From: Pyrrhosoma nymphula
Taxonomy: Eukaryota; Arthropoda; Insecta; Odonata; Coenagrionidae
Direction: 5' to 3'
Assembly: GCA_963573305.1 (NCBI GenBank)
Contig: OY754329.1
Location: 44,102,417-44,166,416, forward strand
Length of the DNA: 64,000 nucleotides
The stretch's first letter is position 1, and every line of letters starts with the position of its first letter. The notes under the pieces are model-generated. The model worked only from the letters and a program-made list of their open reading frames with translations. It ran no database searches and was not told the origin of the DNA. The translations under genes and the position numbers were made by a program. This document shows positions 31,494-42,610 of this stretch, in pieces.

Positions 31494-34345
31494 AACATTG
31501 ATTCATATAGTTTATATATAACACTCATTTTTTTCTTCTAATGCTCATGTTTTTCCTTGAGAGTTAAAAAATATCATGGGTCTAATATATACACATTCTT
31601 GTCCCATAGGAGCAACTCCCCGAGGATAATAAATCTTTTCATAATTATAATTCTATAAGACCATTGGTAAAAATAAAAATTGATGCTTCAAATTTACATT
31701 GAAGCCGATCTCATTTCTAGCGAAATCAAAAACATAATTCTCAAATAAGGGAATTATATCGCCGAACGCAAGAGTTCCTCTAGATCTTTATTCCTAATTC
31801 ATATTCTAAGTAATCATTTCATTCAAATACCATTCCTAAGTAAAATTATAAAAAACGTTTCAGACTTGACGAGTTGAAATTATTTCATTCGAGCAGGTAT
31901 TAACGAAATATACGCATCACTGAGCCTCAAACCCAGAATATAAGGTGGTTGGAGCGATTTTTTTATTTGCAGATTTGCGTGAAACTTTGCATACGTGTTC
32001 TCCTTTTAGTGATACCAATAGATAAATGTGGATAAAAATTCATCTTACCGATTAGGTTTGGTAATCTTACGGCACATGACATATATTTCGTAATTATTCG
32101 AATACATGTGTACAGATTTTTTCTAAACGCAAAATAATAAATTGTCTATTACTATAATTGATGCTAACAAATATCAAGCTATCACGCCTAGTCCAATATT
32201 CGAAAAGAACATGTTTCAATTTGGTTTCGTCTAAATTTCAAATACGGCGCTGAAAATTCTAGTCATATGTCAAACTCTAGTCACATAATATGCTTTAATT
32301 AAGAAAAAAATTATAAATATAATTCTTGTACTATTTCCAACACAGCCTGTAATGTGAGTTTCAACGCATAAACAGATGCATTGAAATGGAATGTGGCTCT
32401 AGAATTTATTTTTGACTTATTTAAAGAATTATTTATGTGTGTAAGTACTTAATTATCCACGATTACCGGTCCAGAAACCAGAACGAAGGCAGTTCCACGA
32501 CACCTTCTTTGCTGTGGGTAGGATATGAAATGATTTCAATCCTCCCTCCCTCTCTCTCTTCCTCTCTCTCCCTCGCCTATATACCTAATCGACGATTCTC
32601 ACTTCAACCCAACCCGTCCTTCACATAGACGCCACTCCTTGAGTTCAGCGCGAGAGTAAACCTCCTCTACCGCACCAAACATCCCCTCTGGGACTAGGAC
32701 CTGCGAACGATTTCGCACACATCGATGAGGCGAAGACTACGACGCGCCTACATACGTACGTGGGTATTACTTCGGAAACAAAAACCGCGCGCCGCCCGCC
32801 GCGAGGGATCGAATTCTCGATTCATGACCGCTCTGCGCTCTCACGTGATGATGCGAGGCGCCATTGTGCCCCGCGCGCACAAAAGCAACCACGAGCCCTG
32901 CTAAGCCAGGAGAGACGTCATAAAAGGAATAGAAAGAGAATGGAGGGTGGGGGGGAGCCCGCTCCCACGCCTCCTACCTGAGATATATGTACATTGGCTG
33001 AGATGAAGAAGAGGAACGATGAGGGGGTTGGTAAAGGCGGGTGGGAAGGGGTAGGTTTACAGCAAAATCCTGCCCAGTAGCATAGAGTGCATATAGATAG
33101 GCCGAATTCTTTCCTTCGTAGGTTATAGAATGCAATGATTGCTGCGCGCATCCACCATATTTTTTCCAAGTTCCTTTGGTTCAAAACCCAAAATCCTTAC
33201 CACGCGGGCAGTTATATTTGGCAAACTATAAGTATATGACAAGAATACAGTACCCGTTGAATTTCAATGGGATGAAGAAAAAATAAAATTGTTCCATAGA
33301 ACTAAAAGAATCCTCCCAATGTGACGTGCAAATTGTATTAAATATGTAGCAGTTCTTAACCACACATGGAGAGATTTTAGGCATAAGCTCTCATTCCTAA
33401 TCTATGCTGCTGTGTTTCCAAGTGCATAAATGAAATATCCTATTGTTTAAGAAGTGAAAAAGTTTACGATTCAAAAGCCAGAAACTCCAATTTTAGGAAA
33501 AAACGAAGCGTGTATGAAAATCAAATGCAAGAATTAAAAACCTTGTTTTGCCTGTCTCCCGGTACTAAAAATTCCAAGTCTTATTGACGAGTGCAAGTAG
33601 GTAGTTCAAAAAAGGAAGAAAAAACCTCTGCACCGAATCCAATGAATTTATTTTGGAATTAAAACTTTATAATAAAGGGAGCTTACCCTTAGGATCTCTG
33701 GACCTTTCTAATATAGCCTATTAATTCTTCTAGGTCCTAAGAAACATTTATGTCAAATTTTGTTCTCATCCGTCAAGGGGTCTTAAGGAAAATCCACGTA
33801 AATTGTACAATAAAGCATAGTAACATAAAGAAAATTAGAGCAAATCTCCTGGTAATTTTATTTTTATACATTATTTCCTTATTATTTTTAGAGTTATTTT
33901 TTATTCAAGAGAAAAACAATTTTTCACTCATCTTTATCGCCTAGCCGGAATTGAACTTGCTGAGAGCATGGCGAATTTCGCAAAATATAATTACATTGCC
34001 ATTATAGCTTTTGGTGCCTATGTTCGTACCTTGTACCTGTTGGCCGCGGCAAAGTTGTGTAGCATGGGCTGTTAGCACACCAGCCATGAAAAGAGACGGA
34101 CCAGGTGAAAGAGGCTTTGCAACGTTTGCAACAAAATCTCTTTTGGCCGAATAGGTAATCATGAAAAGTACGACATTCACTATTCAAATTCACAGAACAA
34201 ACAACTTATCCGTCTTCTTCTCAAGAAACACAACCTCACATCTTGCGAAAGAAAACAAAATGTGAATGTGTATATTATCAAACGATCACCCACTAAGAAG
34301 GAAAACGCTCATGAATATGAACTCATAAGAATTCTCACACAATGA
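31494..34345. other. unassigned region with one CpG-rich patch
   Basis: 31494-32530 and 33180-34345 are AT-rich without supported features. 32530-32580 is a CT-rich tract. 32640-32910 is described separately. Confidence 0.45.
32640..32910. promoter_or_regulatory. CpG-rich patch, possible promoter
   Basis: G+C- and CpG-rich (CGCGCGCCGCCCGCCGCG near 32788-32806, GCCCCGCGCGC near 32869), with CACGTG, an E-box-type palindrome, at 32842-32847 and TACGTACGTG near 32752. The surroundings are AT-rich. A 73-codon open frame (32760-32981) has no known domain. Such patches can mark promoters or 5'UTRs, but no TATA box, initiator or splice signal is proven. Confidence 0.25.
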
Positions 34346-34525
34346 ATGCTGAATTGTAAGGACAATGCTCTGAAGCAATACAGTCTGAAGATTAATGTTA
34401 AGAAAACCAAGGTTATGGTATGTGAAAGAAATAAAGAAGACAGAATTTCCGTTATAGTTGGTCAGGAAAAACTCGCACCAGTGGAAGAATTTTGTTATAT
34501 GAGAAGTAAGCAAAATATCACGTAA
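34346..34525 (+). pseudogene. LINE RT shard (post-motif-C segment)
   Basis: This 59-codon frame reads with YSLKINVKKTKVMVCERN and VGQEKLAPVEEFCYM. It aligns with LINE B from NMKVNKKKTKILVCGRE to ERLEQVESFTYLG, that is, the thumb region just after motif C. Nothing else of the element is recognisable on either side; a stop lies just before the fragment and another at 34523-34525. Likely an old remnant of a LINE close to family B. Confidence 0.75.
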
Positions 34526-35225
34526 AAATGGTTTTAAGGCTTTTCTAGCTACAATACATTCCTGTTAGAAATTAATTTAATATAAAAAGTAAAATTAATT
34601 CAATGCTGTAAGATACATGAGGATCGAGAACCATGAGGATGGCACTCAGTGCCTAAACTATGGACAGATTTAATTCAATACTGTATAATACCATGAAGTC
34701 ACATCACTTTTTAATATATTTACATAAGAGAAAGCTATTTCAAAAGAGAAATCGATAAAATTACAGATTAAGAGTGAGACAATTGCAGTCATGAATACCA
34801 CCGTCAACTTATCTACCGTAAATGAGGGTTGGGATGTTAACTCGTTCTAAAAGTAATTTTGAATTTCATCGTTCCCAGGAGCTATAGACGTAAATAGAAA
34901 TAGATAAACCTGATATACGAAACGTTAAACGCCTCCCCAAATGTCATTATTTCTCAGGTACATAGCCTAGATTTAATTACTACATCAAGCGAGCCGCTAC
35001 ACGGGCGTGTGGCTGGATATAAATGGAAATGTTCCTTAAAAAGGGAGTTAAAAGGGAAAAGCAATAAACAGGTGGACAATATAGCGGAGCGAATGTCCTT
35101 AAACCTTTAGAACATGTCTAGAAGGTACACCTTCAGAGGAGGAAGTTGCCTCCAGAGCATCTACGAGGCGACAGATACGGAAATTCAGCCGTCATAGCCC
35201 GAAAAGTCTCCATATGTCTCGTTTT
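34526..35225. other. unassigned AT-rich stretch
   Basis: No supported feature apart from short repeated words such as TTCAATACTGTA/TTCAATGCTGTA (about 34600 and 34674). Confidence 0.45.
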
Positions 35226-35603
35226 TGCATGAAATTCAGTGTGAAAAAAATCATTCGCCTGGACTGGAATACGAACCCACACCCCTGGATATCGTGCCGA
35301 GTGTTTGTAATCAGTTAACCAAAGCGCGACCGATTCCGCAGTTCTTTGAATTAGTCAACAGCAAATACTTTTACGTTTACAGATAACCTTTACTTCGTGG
35401 TGCTTAGCGCAAGCAACATGGGTACTTCGCATCATCAAATGCACGGTACTTTATGAACTACTCGCTTTTTAAAGCCTCCATGAAATTGATAACGGACGAC
35501 AACACCTAGTTAAATTAACTGATTATAGTACTCGGCCCAATATCGAGGGGTTTGGGCTCGAATCCCAGTCCACTCGGAAAATGTTTTACTGTTAATTTCA
35601 CAC
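35226..35603. mobile_element. snap-back tRNA-SINE-like element, locus 2
   Basis: Two ~92-bp inverted arms, 35226-35319 (minus-oriented SINE) and 35512-35603 (plus-oriented), are ~190 bp apart. Each arm reads TTAACTGATTA, ACTCGG, ATATC-AGGGGT-TGGG, a B-box (GGTTCGTATTCC on the minus arm, GGCTCGAATCC on the plus arm), AGTCCA, then T-rich sequence and AATTTCA. On the minus arm the tRNA-like head extends outward to about 35345 with a box-A-like GCGCTTTGGTTA. The two arms are independent-looking copies of one family, arranged head to head. Confidence 0.7.
35325..35355 (+). repeat. direct repeat flanking the snap-back, copy 1
   Basis: GCGACCGATTCCGCAGTTCT plus TTGAATT; a close copy (GGCCGGTTCCGCAGCTCT plus TTGAATT) lies at 35645-35670 on the same strand, about 320 bp away. 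Confidence 0.6.
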
Positions 35604-35641
35604 AATTGTGCGATCACTAGCGGGAGCTCGTTAAAGTTTAC

Positions 35642-35670
35642 TGCGAGGCCGGTTCCGCAGCTCTTTGAAT
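35642..35670 (+). repeat. direct repeat flanking the snap-back, copy 2
   Basis: Second copy of the block at 35325-35355. A further shared word (CATGAAATTGATAACGG near 35479, TATGAAACTAACAACGGG near 35713) follows each copy at some distance, suggesting a longer direct duplication that contains part of the snap-back. Confidence 0.5.
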
Positions 35671-37271
35671 TGTACATTTTTAACCAGAATATTTGCCCCA
35701 ACAGTTTTTTTTATGAAACTAACAACGGGTATCAGAAGGAAGAAAAAAATGCTCCATATAATAAAACAAAATATGCATTAAAAATATCCTCATATAATAA
35801 AATATATACTAAGGAGAGATGCCAAATTATTTAAAACTCTAGATAATTGCAAAAAAATTACATTATTTATTTTTACTATGCTACTTAAAATTTCTTAAAA
35901 TTGAGCGTAAGAAACAAAATTATAATTCAAGTACCGTATGCATATTATCTTGAAATACAAGGGAATATCAAATATATCAACAAAAAAGGAGTGCCGTAAG
36001 ACATTTCATTCCCTTTAAACTCGACTCGGAGAGACCCGTATGCGTCTAATACGGGCCCGCGTTTGTTCTTCACTGCATGGGGCTGATATATTAACTTCAA
36101 CTTCATACGAGATTATTGCGTCGGGGTTACGCTGCCTAAAATTTGACAGACTGAATTAGGTTCATGCCTTAGCCGATCCGTCCAAAACTTGGCACTAACA
36201 AATTTAAGAAGTTTTTCTAAAGGGGCACCGTAATACTTCAGCTAACCGAGTTTAATATTCAAAGCTTTATTTTTTTACACTTTTCAAGGGTCACCCTTTT
36301 TCCGTAAAAAAAATGTTTTTTTTTGGCATCCCAATACCCTCGCGAGCCAAAATAAAAGCATGGAAACGAAGGGAGGGAAGAGGTTTCGAAGACAAGATAA
36401 GGGGGAATAGGAGGGCTGAACTTCGGTAGGGAGAAGTGGGGAAATTGGAGCAGTTTATCTGATTTGGATGCAGAGATGCAGAGAACTGTCATCGACTCAA
36501 TTCTGCTGCTCCCTTTATTCACCGCGATATTAGAACATCTTCCCCGGAAGACGTTATAATGCTTGAGCATATAAGTTGTTTCGTATGAGGGAGGGGAATG
36601 TACGAGAGAGGGAGAGGCAGGGAGGCGGTGAGAAGCAGAACACATTCGGAGGGCAGAGGCAATAAATTCAGTGCGTTTATCTCAAACGTCTAAAACTCAG
36701 TCGGAGAGGAGTCGTAATGATCACGGGTAATTTATGAGCATGCTCAGCGCGGGAAACTCAGGGGAGAGGATGGGATGGCTCCTTTAAAAAAACTCCTCAT
36801 ATAGATTGTTCGCTTATGTAAGGAAACTAACTTAAGGAGGATGAACATTTCAGAAACCGGCCATATGAGGTTCATAAACGACTGCTTGCTACCCCATGGA
36901 CCCAAACTTTTAACCTTCAGACAAGCTCTTTGCCGTACGAGCCCCGGGAGACATTCATATGTTATCTGCGGCATTACTAAGAGTTCATTCACGCGCAAAC
37001 GAGAAAAAAAACACTAGAAAACACAATATTCCTACGATAGCATATCATACACTCTTCTCTCATCATAGCTACAGCTACAATCGCACCCAGCCCGTGAAAC
37101 TGTCTCATGATCATGGTATTGCTGGGCATCGTTTCAAGGTGTTAGAAATTGAGAAGGCTCCTTTCATTACCAAAATTAATAAAATTATGATGTGAGGGAT
37201 AAATAAGGATTGGAAATTACGTTTAAATGGGAAATTTTATTTGATTCAATTAAACAACACGAGCGGTTTTA

Positions 37272-37345
37272 CTGGCGTCGCATATTCTGTGGAACGCACC
37301 GGCCTGAGAAACCGATGGTATAGAGTTCGAATCCTAACACGGACA
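37272..37345 (+). mobile_element. possible tRNA-SINE head fragment
   Basis: TGGCGTCGCATATTCTG could be a degenerate box A, and GAGTTCGAATCC at about 37323-37335 is a good box B at roughly tRNA spacing. There is no acceptor-stem pairing and no CCA, so it is not a functional tRNA gene. No inverted partner was found nearby, unlike at the four snap-back loci. Confidence 0.4.
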
Positions 37346-38040
37346 AGGATGTGTTTCTCTTGGGGTATAGACTTTCAGTAACACGGCGCGATATTACAGT
37401 AGTTGTTGGATCAGCAAACATTCCAAATCTACTGCAGCAAGTAATGGATACAGGCAAGGATTTTATCACGCCCAATATCGGATCATCAAAAGATCTTTTA
37501 AAGCGTCCAGTTGGAAATGCCAAGGAAGCTACGTGAATATTTCTTTATAATTTCCACGTAAATTCAATAAAATTTATTTTTTGCCTCGTCCGCTAGTTAC
37601 GAGGAAATGTGGTAATGTGAGTAAATGGATTATCTCAAGCGATAAATTAGTATCGCGGAACCTCGGGGGGAAAAAAAACAGAAAAATTAATGTATCCAAT
37701 ACGGTTCATATCTCGAGCACGAAGGCTCTTTAGTCAGACGAAGCGTTTTCAATAGGGAGAAAAAAATGAACACGTGTAATGTTTTCTAAGGGAAAATTGA
37801 TGAAAGATGGACGAAATAAGATAAATTCAGCAAGTACAGATATTGAACGGGAATTTTAGGCAAAAGAGGGGGAAGAATTGTCGGTGAGATCTTGTGAAAC
37901 GGAAGCAGTAGGGAAAAGAATATCAGAAATTAATAATGCCGTTGGTCATAGATGATAGGTCGTAGGTTTGCGATTGGTATTTTTTGCTGCAGTATATGAA
38001 AAGACAGATGGCTTATGCGTTATTTCCCACCTTAACATAG

Positions 38041-38093
38041 AAAAAATAATAATAGTTCAAATATTTAAAAGACTTGAACTATTATTATTTTTT
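38041..38093. repeat. perfect 20-bp inverted repeat
   Basis: Arms 38041-38060 and 38074-38093 are exact reverse complements (AATAATAATAGTTCAA in the left, TTGAACTATTATTATT in the right), with a 13-base loop. Simple-sequence flanks (ATT repeats) may explain part of it, but GTTCAA and TTGAAC are not simple sequence. Confidence 0.85.
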
Positions 38094-40566
38094 TTTTATT
38101 TTAAAAGACTGACGCTAAATTTAGATTCCCCTCTGAATGATCATGTGGTTATTTCATGTAATCGATTGATTTCTTTGGCAAATATAATCATTCCTTGATC
38201 AAATAAAAAAATCACTTTATTTTTCTCAACACATCAGTAATTCCATTTCATGTACTCTACGATAGCACATTCGTTATTATTATCAAATTTTGCAGTACAA
38301 GCTAACCTTTTCATGTTTAGGTACTTATCATTTCACTTCTTAATTGGTAACAGACACGACCTGCAATAACCCGGCGATTAAAATATTTGGCACTTTTCGG
38401 CAGATTATCGTAAAACTAAATGCTTGCATGAAGGCTCCTGTGAATGAGAATTTTAATTCATGATTATCATTTGGTTATTAGCATTATACTATTTAATGTA
38501 AAGAAGAATACAAATAAAACTCGTGTTTAGAGAGATGCAAACGTTGGTCATTTAGCTCTTATAAATCTGGCACTGGCATAACAGGCAACGCCTAATGACA
38601 AGAAGAATATATGGAACCCATAAACTAGCTGTTATCACGGGGGTTATAAGGAAATATAAGTGATTCATAGTAAAAGAGGAAGCAGTATCCCAAGAATAAG
38701 AGCACAATCCAAAGCTCTCGTTTCATCACAAAGAAACAAAAGGAGTTTTATAATCGTATAATAAATATGACTTTGCCAAAAATAGCGATGAATTTTTAAC
38801 TCTGCCACTCATAGAGAAACAAAGTTCGCAAAATATTTCACCTCATGGGACGTTTCCACATCTTGCTACTTGAAAATTCAAGAGTCCATTCATACTCTCT
38901 GTTTATGTAAACCTTGCTTCGGGGCTTCGCAGCCTTAGGATTCGTTGTCCTCCCGCACAGCGCCACCCGTTAGCAACGCAGTCTTAAATGAAATCGCCCA
39001 TCCCTCTCTCTTCCGAGTTGGATTCATCTTAAACCAGGGGAATCTAAGAGTATCTGAGTTGCGTTACCTACCTACTCTCGCAAATGGCCTCGAGCTTGAT
39101 AATCTACGTTTCACGGCCTCCCGGGGACGAAGCAAAAGTTCATTACATTAGGGAAGTTAGGTTTTCACTTAAGGATGATATCCCACTAATGAGTATATTC
39201 AATTCCTGCCGTTTAGCTGAATCTGAAGGAAGCGCCAAACAATTGAGTTCTTCGAAATTAAGGGTGCCACCCGAAATTACCTAAAAAAAAACAGAGCAGA
39301 CGAACGGCATAGAAATAAGAATGAGCTTAGCAATCAAAATGGAGAAAAATGAGCAGAGAAACCAATCAAATTTTAAGTGGAGCCAAATGGAAAAGTACTT
39401 TAAAATAATAAAAAAATAACCGAAAATTGAAGTATCAGCAAAATTCAAGCATGAAAATAGCCGAAACGTTCAAATTTCATAATATTGTGAGCTATTTTAC
39501 GTTCTTTTATTTAACAGGCGAAAAACTACAAAGACTTTAGCAAACCCTACGTAAAAAATTACAATTTTTACTATTAAAATGTTTTTAGTTTCCACAAGCT
39601 TCCACTAAATCATATCAATTAGATCACAGTCTCCCTCTGAACACCAATTCCTTCTTTTCTGTAGGATGGATTCTGCGAAAGAACAGCAAAATTTCAAATC
39701 ATGATGCATGAAAGCCGTAGTGCCCTTACACGATTTAAAAACCTTTGTTTTATCATCAATTCCGTCAACTTTCTCAGCGTCCAGCCTTAGTCAGCAAAAT
39801 GTAAAAGAAATCTGCACTTAAAAGTATTTCCGTGAACGTCATTCCCCTATCACACATCACGAATATCAAAATGCTTTTCATCGTTCGCGTACATAGTGAA
39901 GCAGTCACGTTTTTACATAATCTGTACTTGATAATATTCTCTTTTACTAAGCATTCACTTAACAATACTTTCGCTGAGTAAATAAAAGACGACTTTAATT
40001 GAGATGAGGGAGCATACTCCACTTTTCCTAGAAACGGGCGCGCTTTGTTCAAACGCAAGGCTTCAACACCGCGGGAAACGCGCCGGGAAAAGGCATGGAC
40101 AAGAGGATTTCAAAGCCACTTTCGTAAGCGGTCGTAAAGTTGAGAGAGAGAGACAGGCATACAGACAGACGGGGAGAAAATGCCACCAACGCTCTCGGCT
40201 TCTCTAGGCGCAATTCCGAAATCAGAGTCAAAGGGTCTGAGTGATTAGGCTCACAATATATATCCCTTTCATCCCTTCTCTTCACGATTGAAATCACCCT
40301 ACTCCACCCCTTCAACACCACCCCTGACGCGCCCTTACCTCTGTTTTCTTTCCTTAAAAACACTCCTACCCTCTCCGCCAAGGTCCCTCTACATCTAATA
40401 GGCGAACTCAAGTCTCCTTTGTTGCCTCCTTACTCTCTCCTCACCTTTCCTTCAACTCTCTCTCAATCCCACACTGGTCCTTTCTATCCGTCGACGGCAC
40501 ATCTGCCGCTGCTCTGAACAAGACCGCGTTTCCACGTGTGAGGTCTCCTTTTTGGCCCGGCCTCTA

Positions 40567-40580
40567 CCCCCCCCCCCCCC
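40567..40580 (+). repeat. poly-C run
   Basis: Fourteen consecutive C within a C/T-rich tract (about 40260-40590). Confidence 0.9.
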
Positions 40581-42079
40581 AGCTTCCTTGATCCCCCTTC
40601 TCCCAGCCACGAGTCTTAAGTTCCACCCGTATCCCTGGGCTTTGCTAAACCCCACCAGGAGGATATCACGATCCAAGGGAACGTCCCGCAGACGAGAGAA
40701 TTAGATGCCTCCATCACGTTTGGCGGGTTTCTACTGCTTGTGAGGGAATAGGACGGGGGACCTTGATGTCGTCCAACAATTAATTTTAAGCATACATATA
40801 TCACTGGAAACAAATATTTATGTTGTGTCATTTATGTATGATTAGCGTCAATTTCTTTATCCTTCTCTCACCAAGGCCTATTGGGTCACAACCATCCTAC
40901 TCCAATATATCTCCTCAAGTAACAATACGAGTAAAAATGCTCTTTTTCTTTTAAAGGACATCACCAGGGAATCAAGAACTCTATGACAATTGACTGACTA
41001 AATATGTTAAGGAATAAATAATTAATATTGACAACATGTTTTGATAAATGAATAAAAGTAATTGGAGTTATTAACCCATGAACTGCCTGTTCACAAACTT
41101 TACAGGCGATTAACTTCACCGAATCGTTAAATTAAAAGAAACTGAAATTTTTAAACGAAGTATATCGATTGAAACAAATGTTATTTAAGTGTTTTGAATA
41201 TTTCTTACGGCAAATATGAGAAAGGACAATTTAAATAAAAAAAACTCTTAGGCCCAGTTTTATAACCTCTGGTAAAATATTTTCTAATAAAACAGAAGAT
41301 GACAACATTCTCCCTTTGATAAAGCTTGCATCAACTAACTGATAGTCTGATATAATACACAAAACTCGTTAGTTATAGAAGATTACATTTTAACGAAGAG
41401 GCTACGTCATCTTGCGGTTAATGTTAACCAAAAGTTATAAAACCGGGATATTCGTTCAAAATTACAACATTCATAATTCACAAATTTCTAGTATTTTTCT
41501 CTGATAATTCCACTAAATCATACCAATACACACTCAGCCTACTGCCGAATAGTTCATTTTATTTTAAATCAGTAGCAAGATTCTGAATTTAATTTTAGTA
41601 CGAAAGACGGATCCTCAGAAAAAATATGAAAGATATTCTGTTCAAGATGACTTACTCCTAGTAGTAGTATTTTTGTTTAACGTGCTTCGACGGCTAATGC
41701 CATTTCGCACATACTGCCTGCCAAGTGCAGACAGGAGCAACAGAACTCGGACGAATCGGGACTTACTCCTCCATAGCAAATTACATAACCTTTTATCATG
41801 ATTATAATTAACTCCCACCACGAGGACGACGCGTCATGGCGAAGAACGTGCATCTATATGGTCGCTTGGTTTGCTATGCCATAGCTGTCTATAACGGTAA
41901 CATTTATTTATTATGTGAACGCTACTGAAACGAGCTACGATGTTGTCACTGGAGAGCTAATCCTATGCTCCAAGAAGAAGAATTGAGTTAGTGCTAAATT
42001 TGGTAAATTATGTCTGAGATATTGAACGACTGTGGCTATTGTGGATATGAAGGTGAGATTTTCTGAAACCGTAGGTTAT

Positions 42080-42610
42080 TGCCCCAAACTATTGCATTCA
42101 TTAACTAGGCATGTTTTCTTATTCTTTTCATCCCATTCATATGTCCAATCATATTTTTCACTCGAGCCCGCTGCCTCAACATCTCTCTATTACGAACTTC
42201 AGCATCACATCGCTCCCCATCTACTACTACTAAAAGTTATACGTTTATGAAATACATTTTTTCATTTAATACCGTTTATCTTGAACAACTTCGTTCTCCA
42301 GCTAAGAACATCTCTTACCAACCGTCATTCCACATGAAATACCTTTTTTCTCCTCGTTTTCTGAATCAACCCCCTTATTTTCATTTTCAAGCTCACGTAA
42401 TCTGTAACTGCCTACAGCATCCCCCTTTTCTGTCTTCCTCAGATTAACTTAGGTAACTTACCTTCATCCCCAGCCTTACCTAATAAGTCACCTCTCGTCT
42501 TTTATTCTATTCACCGTACCTTTTTCATCATTTTAAGACCCACATCTGAAAATTCCTCCATTAATCTCCCTACACTTCTCACAATATTTTATGTTTCAGA
42601 ACCAAGGAAG
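42080..42610 (-). mobile_element. highly degraded LINE relic, minus strand
   Basis: Plus-strand blocks TTCTTTTCATCCCATTCATA (about 42124) and GACCCACATCTGAAAATTCC (about 42537) lie in the order expected for the reverse complement of the LINE A 3' end and post-RT segment. Identity is low and much of the interval does not align by eye, so this is tentative. Confidence 0.35.

Larger units (their letters stand above)
35671..42079. other. unassigned region
   Basis: No supported gene over 6.4 kb. Noted inside: a B-box-like SINE relic near 37270-37345, a perfect 20-bp-arm hairpin at 38041-38093, and a pyrimidine-rich tract with a C-run near 40260-40590. Other frames are short and without motifs. 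Confidence 0.45.

Noticed and set aside
36744..36998. 84-codon minus-strand frame with protein-like composition
   Set aside because: Not recognised as any family and no supporting neighbour; left unassigned.
37300..37345. Functional tRNA gene
   Set aside because: Good B-box but no cloverleaf pairing of the acceptor or anticodon arms; treated as a SINE fragment.
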